A program made the translations under genes and the position numbers. The notes under the pieces are model-generated. The model was not told where the DNA came from and ran no database searches. It worked only from the letters and a program-made list of their open reading frames with translations. A DNA stretch of 64,000 nt from Symsagittifera roscoffensis (Eukaryota > Xenacoelomorpha > Acoela > Convolutidae), in NCBI RefSeq assembly GCF_963678635.1, contig NC_087068.1:3286001-3350000 (forward strand). The letters run 5' to 3'. Positions 18,157-28,022 of this stretch are shown in pieces. Position 1 is the stretch's first letter, and every line of letters starts with the position of its first letter.

Positions 18157-18700
18157 CTAGGATGGTTCACTCAAGTTCTTGACCACCTGGTGCCCTGCTA
18201 CTGAGATGATGGACATTATTTTGGTCCCCTCCTTCGTCATGCCGAAAGTCTTACCAGATATAACGTTCAGTTTTAGTCCCTGTTTCTTGGGTTCCTCTTT
18301 GTCTTCTACTTTTGTCGTTTTACCCAGAACATTAAAACTTTCCCGAAGATCTGTGCTCCCCAGCTCCGACCTTACCCATTGCTCCACTTCTTTCGTGGCT
18401 AGGTCCTGTTTGACATTCTGCAGCGCTGTCCTTGCCGCCTTGTGTGGGCTAGACGACTCTGCTTCGAGGTTCGAGGCTACCACCTCGTCAGGCCATGTCC
18501 TAACCTTTTTGGTCGTGAAGGTGCTCGGCGTCGTCTCCTTCCTCCGAGATTCAGCCTCGTTCATCAGACGTGCTCGACTGGCCTTGACGCCCGAAAGCGC
18601 CTCTTCGTGGCGGGGATGTTTCGCGTCCGCTACTGCATCCCAAAATTGAGTACAATCCGACTTGAAGTGTCCCTCCAAATTACAGAAGAAACACCTCGGA
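18157..18700 (-). CDS. Gag C-terminal part with second CCHC zinc knuckle
   Basis: The frame opens with CFFCNLEGHFKSDC, a perfect C-x2-C-x4-H-x4-C knuckle, then the FW-x-A-x-HPRHEEAL motif common after knuckles in nematode Gypsy-like Gags, followed by a charged tail ending in SEPS and TAG. The TAG is in frame with the protease, so readthrough of this codon could make Gag-Pol, or it is a mutation. Confidence 0.8.
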
Positions 18701-19334
18701 CATATTTCATGATGAGCCCTCTGACGTACTCTTCATGATCCTCGTCGGTCGCTTCGGCGTCCTCGAGAAAGTAGCCTATGGCCTTCATGTTTTGTTTGTA
18801 TGCAGAACACGCGGAAACGTGATGGTCCATCGAACCACAATTCGCACACGACCTCCTCTTATCCATGTCATCGCGAGGTTTGTACCAACTGGAATTCGCA
18901 CCAGTGTTTGTCCCGCTAAAGTTGCCATAAATGCTGTAACGGTTTTGCGCCCTCGGTTTTATGAGTAAATACTCACGTGACTTCATTCGCAAGTCGTCAG
19001 GCGTGGGTACCTGGTCAAGCGACAGGGTGAAGTGAGTGGCCAACATCGTCTTCAACTCCTCACTCCTTACTCCATCCATGAACTTCGAAGCAATCGCCAA
19101 GTTTCGCTCGGATATTCTCTCATCCGGGTTGCTTCTCCTCCTAAGCAATTCAAGGTCGTCCAAGAATTTATCTATGGATTCTTCATCTCTTTGACGCCTC
19201 TTCTCGAACTTCACCATAGCCTGGTGCCCTTGTACTCCAGAGCCGAAACGATTCAGCAGGATGTCGAATTGGCTCTTTTCGCCATTACACAACTTAATGG
19301 AGTACCCTCCAGGTTGCTCGTCAGCGCGCTGCAC
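18630..19334 (-). CDS. Gag capsid region with first CCHC knuckle
   Basis: A 234-codon frame. Residues about 10-125 correspond to the retrotransposon Gag helical domain (FDILLNRF, ESIDKFLDDLELLRR). A C163-x2-C-x4-H-x4-C176 zinc knuckle follows. It overlaps both neighbouring Gag frames, so two single-base frameshifts split the Gag. Gag forms the particle and binds RNA. Confidence 0.85.
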   Translation of the reverse strand: MQRADEQPGGYSIKLCNGEKSQFDILLNRFGSGVQGHQAMVKFEKRRQRDEESIDKFLDDLELLRRRSNPDERISERNLAIASKFMDGVRSEELKTMLATHFTLSLDQVPTPDDLRMKSREYLLIKPRAQNRYSIYGNFSGTNTGANSSWYKPRDDMDKRRSCANCGSMDHHVSACSAYKQNMKAIGYFLEDAEATDEDHEEYVRGLIMKYVRGVSSVIWRDTSSRIVLNFGMQ

Positions 19335-20230
19335 TCTTGTTTCTTGGAGAGATTCTCTTCCTCAAAGTGTAACTTCATCACCTCTATCCAAGTATCAATG
19401 CAGCCGTCTGACTCGTCTTTATATGACTTCGGCTTTTTCAGTGTCCTTCTTGACCTCTCTCCTCTCTCAGTTGACTTCGAGAGCTTGGTGATGAATGTTT
19501 CGAGAGATCTGTTCAGAGGCTCAAACATCGAGGCATACATCGTTGTGTCCTGTGAGACTGTAGTCAGATCTGGTACTGAACTGACTTGCGGCACGGTTGG
19601 CAACCTTGTCTCCGGGGTGGCATCTGCCTCCGGCGGGACTGGATTCGTCCAGCCAGGCCTCTGCGGGGCTGCCCTCGGCCGCTCCTTGTTTCTTGGTTCG
19701 TAGTTCGTTCTCGAACCTTGCTGGGCTCTGGCATTGCTGCCCGTACTATCTCCATCATTCGCATGGCGTGAGCGCTCCCTTTGGTTGGAATGCTCCTGCC
19801 AACTACTCCCATTCAGGATCGCGTCAAGCTTCCGCATCATTAAGTCAGACTTTGCATCTAACCTTTTCTCCAGGCTAGTCATCGTGCGGGCGTAGGTACT
19901 ATCATGATCGTTCAACAATCGTTCGATCTCCCTGGTCATCCTAGCCTCTCTTTCGTATGACTCCTTGTTTGCCTGTGCTAGGCTCTCCGCCAGGCATTGA
20001 TCGGTGTTGCGAATCAACTGAGCCTGATCAACCCTCGCCTGCGACTTCATATGCGTTAGTTCGTCTCTCAGATTCTCTTGACCTTTGTGAGCTCTCTCAT
20101 CAACCTGATCTATTCTTTTAGTCATGTCCCGCCTCAGTTCATCTAGATCATTCATTACGCCAGCGAACATGTCACTTATGTCGCCAGTGGCCCCAAATGA
20201 CGGGGTTAGTCCCAGAGAAGATGAAGTCAA
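19253..20230 (-). CDS. Gag N-terminal half, second segment
   Basis: A 325-codon frame, in frame with 20,231-21,055 apart from a single TAG at 20,231-20,233. Residues about 10-150 are strongly charged and heptad-like (probable coiled coil). A Pro/Arg-rich linker follows, then the capsid start (WIEVMKLHFEEENLSKKQE). The following frame begins inside its end by a frameshift near 19,300. Confidence 0.75.
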   Translation of the reverse strand: MTSSSLGLTPSFGATGDISDMFAGVMNDLDELRRDMTKRIDQVDERAHKGQENLRDELTHMKSQARVDQAQLIRNTDQCLAESLAQANKESYEREARMTREIERLLNDHDSTYARTMTSLEKRLDAKSDLMMRKLDAILNGSSWQEHSNQRERSRHANDGDSTGSNARAQQGSRTNYEPRNKERPRAAPQRPGWTNPVPPEADATPETRLPTVPQVSSVPDLTTVSQDTTMYASMFEPLNRSLETFITKLSKSTERGERSRRTLKKPKSYKDESDGCIDTWIEVMKLHFEEENLSKKQECSALTSNLEGTPLSCVMAKRANSTSC

Positions 20231-21055
20231 CTACGGCTGCAGCCTGGTGCTTGATGACGCACCGCCTTTTTGCTTGCTCATCGACGTCATTAATCTGTCG
20301 AAGGTTGACGACGCTCCCATCGTTATCTCATCTGACATGGGCCTGGTCGGCGAGGTTGATGACGCCTTCCTGCTCATATCATTCCTTGGGCACGGTGTGA
20401 AGTTCACATCCGGATGGGTTATCTCCGGGTAGTCATCACTGGAAGTCAAACCTACAGTTGGTAGTGACCCCATGCGTTCGTCGTACAAGGACTTCCAACT
20501 CTTCTTGGCCTTCGAACCCGTTTCTTCTTCACTCGGGCTTATACTCGACATCATCGCGTTGTTGCTCTGCTTGGCCAGAGATGAGTGGGTACTAGCCGAA
20601 TGTGAGTATTCTCCCCTCCACCTGTGACTTTTGGTTTCCGATCTGGACATCCCCTTGAATAATACTTCCTCTCGCGGCTCGACCTCGGAACGCTCCGAGG
20701 TCTCCTCTGTCCTCTCGACTTCCTCCCGCTCGAGGTCCTCGCTCGGCTCAAAGTCGGGTCGAATGAGCGTCTGTTCTCCCTCGTCAAAGGGGTCCACAAG
20801 CGTTTCGCTCGCGGTTCCGGCTTCGGCGCTCCGCCTTTGATCGCCATCGAGGTTTTTCTCGCTCCTCAATCTCATTCCGCTCACTGAAAGATCAGATTGA
20901 CCTTTAGTCGATTCGTTTTCAGCAAACACGTCGGAGGCGCTGCTAAACGAGGACTGGCTACGCCTAGTATTAAATTTTCGCGTGCTGCCCTTGCTCAGCC
21001 TGGGAATCTTAGTAGTCGATCCTAACGAGTCCCTGCGCTGCATACTTTGTGACAC
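20231..21055 (-). CDS. Gag N-terminus, first segment
   Basis: A 274-codon frame starting at Met 21,055, preceded by a poly-T/A run. Ser/Arg/Glu-rich, largely disordered, with acidic repeats (EDLEREEVERTEE). It ends at TAG 20,231-20,233 directly in frame with the next Gag segment. It is the first coding sequence of the element. Confidence 0.7.
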   Translation of the reverse strand: MSQSMQRRDSLGSTTKIPRLSKGSTRKFNTRRSQSSFSSASDVFAENESTKGQSDLSVSGMRLRSEKNLDGDQRRSAEAGTASETLVDPFDEGEQTLIRPDFEPSEDLEREEVERTEETSERSEVEPREEVLFKGMSRSETKSHRWRGEYSHSASTHSSLAKQSNNAMMSSISPSEEETGSKAKKSWKSLYDERMGSLPTVGLTSSDDYPEITHPDVNFTPCPRNDMSRKASSTSPTRPMSDEITMGASSTFDRLMTSMSKQKGGASSSTRLQP

Positions 21056-21399
21056 AAAAAAAAAAAACTATATTCGTATGTCGAAAAGTCAGTATTAATC
21101 TCTTAGGTTTCTCAATGACAATCTTAGTGACTCAGCTAGAGTTACACACACACACAGGGCCTGCTCAGTATTGATATAATGCTAACTCAACCCTGTCGTA
21201 TAGTATAACAGTATCACCAGATTTACACAAGATATAATCAACACACAAAACACAATAGATAATCAGATAAGAATATCCTACAGGTGACAGCGACCTTTTG
21301 TCAGTATCAATATATCGCCACACAATTTATCAAGTCACTGCTTTGTTAAAATTAAACAATCTTTGATAAAAAGCAGTGATGATTCGGAAACAGATCAAT
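21056..21399 (-). other. Leader region upstream of Gag
   Basis: Non-coding. A poly-A run (plus strand) sits at 21,054-21,066. A CA microsatellite lies near 21,145-21,157. No ORF supported. Confidence 0.4.
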
Positions 21400-21765
21400 A
21401 AAACTTAGTCTTAAAGAAAAAGACTTCCCCCAATCGGAACGATCCGAAAGAACAAAGCCCAGGACACAGTCTTCTCAAGTGGGTGTGTATTTGCCTAATA
21501 CACCCACCGAGGTCTTCTCTTAGGTGCCCCGCGATTGCCCGAGCTGTCCTATCAAGTGGCTCAAGGCAACCTCTGATCGAAAACTTCTAAAGTCTATGAA
21601 AAAGCTCCCCCACACCCGGAACGCTCCAAGTGCACGAGAGCAGGGAACAACTTTTCTTCTCAAGTGAGTGTGTATTTGCCTAATACACTCACCGAGGTCT
21701 TCTTTTATTTGTTCCCGGGTTGCCCGAACTTTCCTATTAATTAGCTCAAGGCAACCGCACAACCA
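21400..21765. repeat. Two tandem about 185-bp repeats with hairpins
   Basis: Units at about 21,400-21,580 and 21,585-21,765 share cggaacg-tcc, cttctcaagtg, a stem-loop and an accgaggtcttct block, then ttgcccga and aaggcaacc. Hairpins lie at 21,479-21,507 (GTGGGTGT/ACACCCAC) and 21,664-21,692 (GTGAGTGT/ACACTCAC). The stems differ by a compensatory G-C to A-T change, while the loop TTGCCTA is identical. Confidence 0.75.
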
Positions 21766-23550
21766 AAATCACAATCAAAAAAAAATTTTTTGTTCGGGTA
21801 CTCCTGATACACCCGATCTAGAATCCAAATCTTGATCACAAATTTTCGGGTCAAAATGGGCTCCTATGATCCTAAAAAAGGCGCCTAATATCCTAATATG
21901 TTTTTATTTAAATGGATATTTTCCGTTTCAAAAATTGCCACAGAAGACTTCCTCAAGTTTCTAACAAGGAAGGTTGTTTAGAAGGTTTAAGACACTCCGG
22001 AGGGTTACTTCGGAGGCTTGTTAAGACACTTAGCCTACTTCTGAGGGTACCTTAATCACCCAAGTTACCTCGGAGGGTCCCCATAAATTTACTAAGGAGG
22101 GTCAATAAGATGCTTAATATGCTCCGGAGGGTTACTTCGGAGGGTACCTCCAAAATTTTCAAATTTCTGAGCTTCACTCAGAAGGGCCTTCAACTAATTT
22201 CAGCAAAACAAGCTAAATTCTCTATCAGGGGGGCTGTCTTAACTTCTTTGGATAACCTCGTGGAAATTTTCCACTAAGGAGGGTTGCTAAGGGCCTTAGC
22301 TGACTCCAGAGGGTTACCTCGGAGGGTTCCTCAAAAATCAAGAAAAAAGGTTATGTTACCGCAAAAAAGTCTCCAAAAGCTGTCTACCTGACTTAAAACT
22401 AGGTTGGCTGACACGTTCAACCTTCCCAGTTGGATAAAAAGGTATTTTGATAAAATTTTCTGCCGCTCGGAGGGTTACCTGTAGTTTGGACCCTCCGAAT
22501 CCGAATCAACAAATTCTAAAAAAAATTGTCTTTTCCGAGATTATCAACCCAAAAACGGTTGCGGTCCGGAAAAGTGGTCCAAAACTTCGACTTATGGTAC
22601 CAAAATTAACCCGATCGGATGACTAGTCTTTGAGAAATTGCCAAAAACGTGTTTGTCCAAATGGCCTTTTTTCACCACCTATATAGGTTCCGTGTAACTT
22701 TTTCCGCAATTCCTATCGAAAGTGCCTAAAAATAATTGAAACGAGCGTAGTAGCCCTGTACGGCACTGGAATAGTGCAAAAAACCGGATCAAAATTGGTT
22801 TGGAGACAAAAATTTGGCCAATAACTATCAAATTTGGACCCTCCGATTCCTTCCTTTTCCGATCCTTAAGTCGTTAGCTCTATCTACGGAGCTGATCGGA
22901 GGGTTACTCAAGAATTTCTCTAGTAACCGAGCACGTTATGCTAGCACGTTCTTAACACAAAAAATTTTATTGCTCTAACTCTAAAAACTCAAAAACTCGA
23001 TCCCCAAAACAGATTGACAAAATTCAGAAAATTAGCGAAATTTTGACCGAAAAATTTTGGTTTTTTCCAACTTCTACTGTGTCCTTTCTCACGCGGTTTC
23101 TTTAGTTAGGAGGATCGAACTACGTAGCTACTCCCTATATAAAAGCTTTTTGTTGTTCGGAAAAGCTCGGATATCCAAAAATTTGGGGGTCTACAGTTTG
23201 ATCGAAAATCGATGATTTTCGACGAAATTGGGTGCTTTTTGGGTCTAATTTAGGAGATAAGTAATATGTAATAAGGATAATAACCTACTAGTAGTCGTTA
23301 ATGAAGAGTACTATACCCTCCTTTACACCAAAATACCCGAATTAAGACCCTTAACTTGGAAATTTGTAATCGATGGAGGGTACAATCGGACCGCGCCAAT
23401 CGTGCCCCCCACCACTTAAGTTTTAATGAAATAGTACCCGAACGATACTAAAATTGCTTCAACGATACCCAACAGTCGTTGCGGATGTTGTCCCTGATGT
23501 CCCTGTTGAGTGTGGAACACGTTGATCAGCTTGCCACTCTACCCTCCGGT
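21766..23550. repeat. Non-coding region with dispersed GGAGGGT words
   Basis: About 15 copies of (C/A)GGAGGGT(T/A)(A/C)C or its complement occur, for example at 21,994, 22,006, 22,112, 22,305, 22,320, 22,475, 22,885, 23,372 and (reverse) 22,490, 22,843, 23,318, 23,540. Pairs are often CTCCGGAGGGTTACTTCGGAGG, itself partly palindromic. No coding frame. On the minus strand near 21,895-21,850 a GGCGCC followed by TTTTTTAGGATCAT resembles the leader after the LTR of the plus-strand relative (35,748-35,780), so part of this could be the 5' LTR/leader of copy 1. Confidence 0.5.
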
Positions 23551-24474
23551 CTACCCTCTCACTTTAATTCTCTGAGAGCGGTTGTTCAAATATGATTTGA
23601 TCAATTTGAGAAATTTTCCACGTACACCATATTGAAAAAGTTTGAATAACAATATCCCGTGGTCCACTTTATCGAACGCGTTCTCAAAATCGGTGTAAAT
23701 AACATCAATAGAATTTTCATACTCAATTTCTTTGTAAAGGTGATCGAGATATATCAAAAGTTGAATTTCGACAGATCTTCTTGTCCGAAAACCAAATTGT
23801 GCATTGTGTATCAAGGGCTTGAAATAATTGTGTAGACTTCGAAACATGCATCGTTCGAGGATCTTGGAAGATATATCAAGAAGAGAAATGGGTCTATAGT
23901 TGGTTACATTTCGCATGTCACCTTTCTTGTGAATTGGTGTTACTATTGCGGTTTTCCATTGCTCTGGGAAGACACATGTCTGTTTGATCTTATTGAAAAA
24001 TTGACTCAGGGAGTGGCATAGTGCACTGGCGACATTTTTGAACAGCGCTGGGGGTAGATTGTCGGGTCCACGTGACTTAGTTACATTGAGGTCAAGGCAA
24101 ATCTCAAGAATAGATTCTTCCGAAGTATTAAAGGTATCAATGATTTGATATTCGTGCGCTAAAAATTGGTTGCTTTGAATTGAGTCCTCATTATCTAATG
24201 ATGATGATAAGATGAACACGCTAGAAAAGAAGGAAGCAAATAGATCAGCCTTAGACTGATCTGAGTAAGCACATAGTTTATCTAGATAAACGTATGACCG
24301 TATGGTCGTTGTCTTAAATGTTCGAAAATACTTGAAAAGCTGATTTTTACTCCTGTTGCTGGCTAGTTCATTCTCATAGTTTTCCTTGTCTTTTCCTGTC
24401 AAGACTGTAACCTTTTCATTCTGTTTAGTAGTTTTCGGATTCGATCGACCAAACTTTTTCTCAAAAGTATGCAA
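23551..24474 (-). pseudogene. LINE reverse transcriptase, N-terminal part
   Basis: A 307-codon frame with WKTAIVTPIHKKGDM, NYRPISLLDISSKILE, HNAQFGFR and motif A YTDFENAFDKVDH. It stops shortly after SYLNNRSQRIKVRG, just before the expected SGVPQGS (motif B). Jockey/CR1-type signature. Broken by truncation. Confidence 0.9.
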
Positions 24475-25311
24475 ACGCTTTATCTTGTTCGATGTTGAGG
24501 TTGTGATCCATGGAGGCAGCTCACTGCGGTGCTTCGTTCGAGATTTTGGAGATTATATGATGTAACCAGTCATACCATTCCGAGAGTAAAACATTAGGGT
24601 TTGACCAACAGTGACCTGTGAAGGGATTTCGCGATATCTGGAGCCTCATAGCTTCATAATTAGCTTTGGTGTAGCTGAAAACTTTTCCGGGTGTTGTACG
24701 CTTAGGCCAGTAATGAATCTTTGTTCATCGGGAAATGTAGAAGAATAATCACGCCAGTCAATATCAAAGTTGAAGTCCCCACATATAACCACGTTTGAAT
24801 ATAAAGGGAAGACACTTTCAAGATAAATAAAGAAGTGTTCAAGGAATTGGTGGTCTATAGCAAAGGGACTTGTCCTAGGAGGAAAGTAACAACAAACAAA
24901 TAGCAAGGTTTCAGAAGTGGACGAGACTGTACAAGCTGGACTATTTCATCAGGAAGGCGAACTGGTTCCGAACTATGTTCATTTTTTATTCCAATGAGAG
25001 TGCCGCCATGACTGGAGTGACCATGATCGTTCATTTCACGGTCGGTTCGGTAAATATTGTATTGATTAAGAAATAGTTCAGAGTCACTTATCTCAGATGT
25101 TAGCCAGGTTTCGGTTAGGCATATAACGTCATGATTGCTCTTGAGAATATAATTTGCGAAAGAAGTTCTACGATTTATATTAATGAGGATTCGTGTATTA
25201 AAGCATAAGGCGGAGGTTGTGTTGGAGGTGGTGTCAGATAGTCAGTCTTCTAACTGAACTTTCACTCCATTCTTGAAGAGCTCGAGATTTTTAATTTTCA
25301 GGTCTTTGGGT
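24475..25311 (-). pseudogene. LINE endonuclease domain, fragmented
   Basis: Reading across frames on the minus strand gives CLTETWLTS, SSHGGTLIGI and, at 24,646-24,906, VVICGDFNFDIDW. These are conserved endonuclease blocks of APE-type LINEs. Several frame breaks are present. The endonuclease nicks target DNA to prime reverse transcription. Confidence 0.75.
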
Positions 25312-26055
25312 TTAACATTTTCGTTGTCTGCGTCTTTCTAGTAGCTTTTTCAAAATCTTGATTTCGTCTGGTTTCAGGGATTTTGACAGGTAAACTTTGT
25401 ATACTTTTTGGTTGTAAGTATTGGAGTAGTCTTTTAAGTGGGTTGCTCTTGATGATAATCTTTCAGATATTAACTCGTTTTTAAATTTGACGATAATTGT
25501 CCTTGGTCGAGTGCTTTCAGGCTTGAATGGTCCAAGTCGCTTAATTGAAGCAACAGGTTCATTAGTATCAATTCCTAGATGGGTTAAGACGCCAGTTACA
25601 TTGGTAACTTCATGCTCAAAAATATCCGATCTTTGAGCTTTGTTATCACTTGCAGAGATGAATTCTGGGATACCACTAAAACGGAGTTTTTTTGCGTGTT
25701 CAACACCATTTTTGTTTAGCAAAACATCAGAATATGACTTAGCTTGGGGATTTGAAGATGATTGGCCGGAAGAATCCAGTTCGGGTTGACGTGCAGAGTT
25801 GTTGGTAAGTGACTCTTTCAACTCCTTCAAGTCTGTCTTGAGAGATGTGGTTTCGTCGAATCTTGATAACGTCTGACGGTGCTGGGACAACAACTCTTTG
25901 AACAAGCAAATGATAGAATCCTTCTTGGTTTTCGTGAGATATTTATTTATTTCATCGTCTGGGGACCCCATCAGTTGATCAATAGTTGAGTAGTAACCAT
26001 CGATCGAATCCAACCTCACGCGCTGTTGGGGAGCAGCATCAACTGCGGACATCAC
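25312..26055 (-). CDS. LINE ORF1 protein
   Basis: A 247-codon frame. The N-terminus is probably a coiled coil (about 45-90); residues about 130-235 contain an RRM-like region with LRFSGIPE, IKRLG, RPRTIIVKF and VYLSKSLKPDE. The same motifs occur in the ORF1 of the plus-strand LINE at 42,676. It continues after a one-base shift for about 25 codons (KIKNLELF). ORF1 proteins bind LINE RNA. Confidence 0.75.
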   Translation of the reverse strand: MMSAVDAAPQQRVRLDSIDGYYSTIDQLMGSPDDEINKYLTKTKKDSIICLFKELLSQHRQTLSRFDETTSLKTDLKELKESLTNNSARQPELDSSGQSSSNPQAKSYSDVLLNKNGVEHAKKLRFSGIPEFISASDNKAQRSDIFEHEVTNVTGVLTHLGIDTNEPVASIKRLGPFKPESTRPRTIIVKFKNELISERLSSRATHLKDYSNTYNQKVYKVYLSKSLKPDEIKILKKLLERRRQRKC

Positions 26056-27396
26056 AATATGAAAAATCTATTTAATAAGTTTCTATTTAATCTAAAATCT
26101 AGTTTCTAAAATCTATTTAATAAGATATATAAATCAAATCATCTTTAATTTTTATGAACAAAAAATTGCTCTTAAAAATTTATCAGGCAACAAAGTGAAA
26201 AAAGACGCTGGCTTAGAACAAATATATCCCACTGACATTTGGAAAAAAGTAATGAACGCATGGAAACAGTAAAAACACTGACTTGTTTTTTTGAAAAAAA
26301 AACTTCAACGTTTGAATTTCGAAAAAATATGGATGGCCTTAAAGCTCTTCGAATTTGTAAAACTATTTATGATTGAAACTTTTCTGATAGAGTGAACCCA
26401 ATTTGAGAAAACTGGATAAATAAGTAAAACTGTTATTTCGCTAGGAAGACTTTTTCCTGAAAAAAAAACAAACTAAATTATCAAGGCCTATATTAGAGTA
26501 CTCACTACGCTCATTACTCTTAAACAAAACTAAGCAATTGAACTGTTTTTGATTTTAAAAAATATTAAAAAAAGCGTGTCATTATCTGGACAAGAGAAAA
26601 AATAAATAGAAAAGTTTTTACGAAACTGACAACAAAAAAACTCTAAAAAAGGAATAAAAAGTTATTTAGTTACTGTTTTCACTCATTGAAACTACGTGGA
26701 ACTAACAAGCACAACAAGTGAAGTACGAAAATTGGCAGACAGCATTTCAAGTTGACATAGAAACACAAAAAAAAACGTCCAGCAAATTTGAAGAAAATTA
26801 CCGAAAATTATGAGGTGTATTAAATCTGATTTGATAGGACTTCAGGCATTCTTGGTCTTCATTTTCAAATTAAATGTCTAAATATAAAAATGGGTAAGAA
26901 TTTATTAAACAAAAAAATTTCATAAATCAAATATCGAAACAATAAAAAAATCTGAACGAAAATGTGCAAAAACTCATGAGCTACTTTATCTGCAACAAAA
27001 AAAATGCTAGACACAGTCGATCGTACAACCAAAAAACAAAAAGGTCTGAACCAATTTTGATGCTTGAACAGAAAAAAAAACTTGAAAAAAACCGAAACGT
27101 TTCGAAAAACATCAAACTTTTGAATTTAATAAATTTAAATAATAATTACATATCAATTAAGAATCTTTTATTTATAAGGCTCAAACAAAAAGGTGCTCCA
27201 ACAAATCGAATCAGACAACGAAGTAAAAAAAGACGAAAATTATGAGTCATTTAAATCTGATTTGATAGGACTTCAGGCATTCTTGGTCTTCATTTTTAAA
27301 TTAAATGTCTAAAGATGAAAATGGGTTAGAATTTAATGAATAAAAAAATTTCATAAATCAAATATCGAAAAAATAAAAAATCTGAACAAAAATGTG
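26056..27396. repeat. A-rich spacer with direct repeats
   Basis: No credible gene. A 165-bp direct repeat occurs at 26,802-26,966 and 27,234-27,396 (about 90 percent alike), starting gaaaattatgag and ending aatgtg; the second ends exactly at the LTR start of copy 2. Segments around 26,170-26,205 and 27,205-27,235 are also alike. 26,250-26,525 belongs to a dispersed family also seen at 54,610-54,845 and (inverted) 61,985-62,330. The open frame at 26,964-27,245 is low-complexity and not trusted. Confidence 0.6.
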
Positions 27397-28022
27397 TGTA
27401 GCATTCGCCCAAAAAATTCATTACTTTTTCTACTACACAGCGACGGAGCGTAGAAAAAGTACCTATTAACAACTTGCAGGCGTCAGTTACTTTAATCCTA
27501 CTCGTTTTTCACCGTCTCGACCTTGCCAGTTGATTTTCTGGTCTGTTTAGGGCTAAGTAAAAAGTTACTATTTCAAGGCCATCAGTCAAACGACTTTTGA
27601 TCAGCTTTCGTTTACATGCGAACACAACCACATAGCTGAGTCTCGGATCCTCAGACTACGTGATTGCTATTAAAAACACGGCTCGAATACCCTATTTTAA
27701 TATGTTTTTGGTGACAGTTCTATATTAAATCTATTGGAGATGGATTGACCCTTTCCTCTTCCTGGCTACTCATATTCTAAAAAATCAATTCATACCGGTG
27801 TCAATTCAGAGTTTTATGGCATCAGAGTAGCTTAAAAAGTGAGTTACTACAGTCTTTCACTGTATAACATTCTCTGGGGGACCAAGCCTCCGCTTCCGTG
27901 TTTTCCTCGAGATGACGTTGTTATCACTCAAATTCGTGGCACGGGAGGGTACTGCTTTCCACCACTTCCCCACCGAAGCCTCCTTTCCCACTAATTTCTT
28001 CCACTAAGGGTCTTATCGTGCG
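27397..28022 (-). repeat. 3' LTR of copy 2
   Basis: Matches 905-1,482. Begins TGTAGCATTCGCCC on the plus strand. Relative to copy 1 it has small insertions near 27,412-27,430 and diverges more strongly after 27,900. Confidence 0.65.

Larger units (their letters stand above)
905..21055 (-). mobile_element. Giant Ty3/Gypsy-class LTR retrotransposon, copy 1
   Basis: On the minus strand the order is Gag (21,055-18,157), protease remnant, RT/RNase H, hinge, integrase, macrodomain-like tail (ending 11,835), a structured spacer, then a post-pol polyprotein (11,358-2,495), 3' UTR and LTR. The RT-RNase H-integrase order is that of Ty3/Gypsy. About 20 kb without a 5' LTR is far larger than usual Gypsy elements (5-10 kb). 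The identity of the 3' end is supported by copy 2, which shares 905-1,482. Frameshifts and in-frame stops show it is no longer intact as read here, though most breaks are single-base and some could be assembly errors. Confidence 0.85.
23551..26055 (-). mobile_element. CR1/Jockey-like LINE, 3'-truncated
   Basis: ORF1 at 26,055-25,312, apurinic-like endonuclease between about 25,230 and 24,646, and RT at 24,474-23,551. It ends abruptly before RT motif B and the YADD box, so the 3' half is missing. LINEs are normally truncated at the 5' end, so loss of the 3' end points to a later deletion or insertion at the junction with the GGAGGGT region. Confidence 0.85.

Noticed and set aside
26964-27245. 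Lys/Asn-rich 93-codon ORF
   Set aside because: Low-complexity A-rich sequence spanning a repeat unit; no domain.
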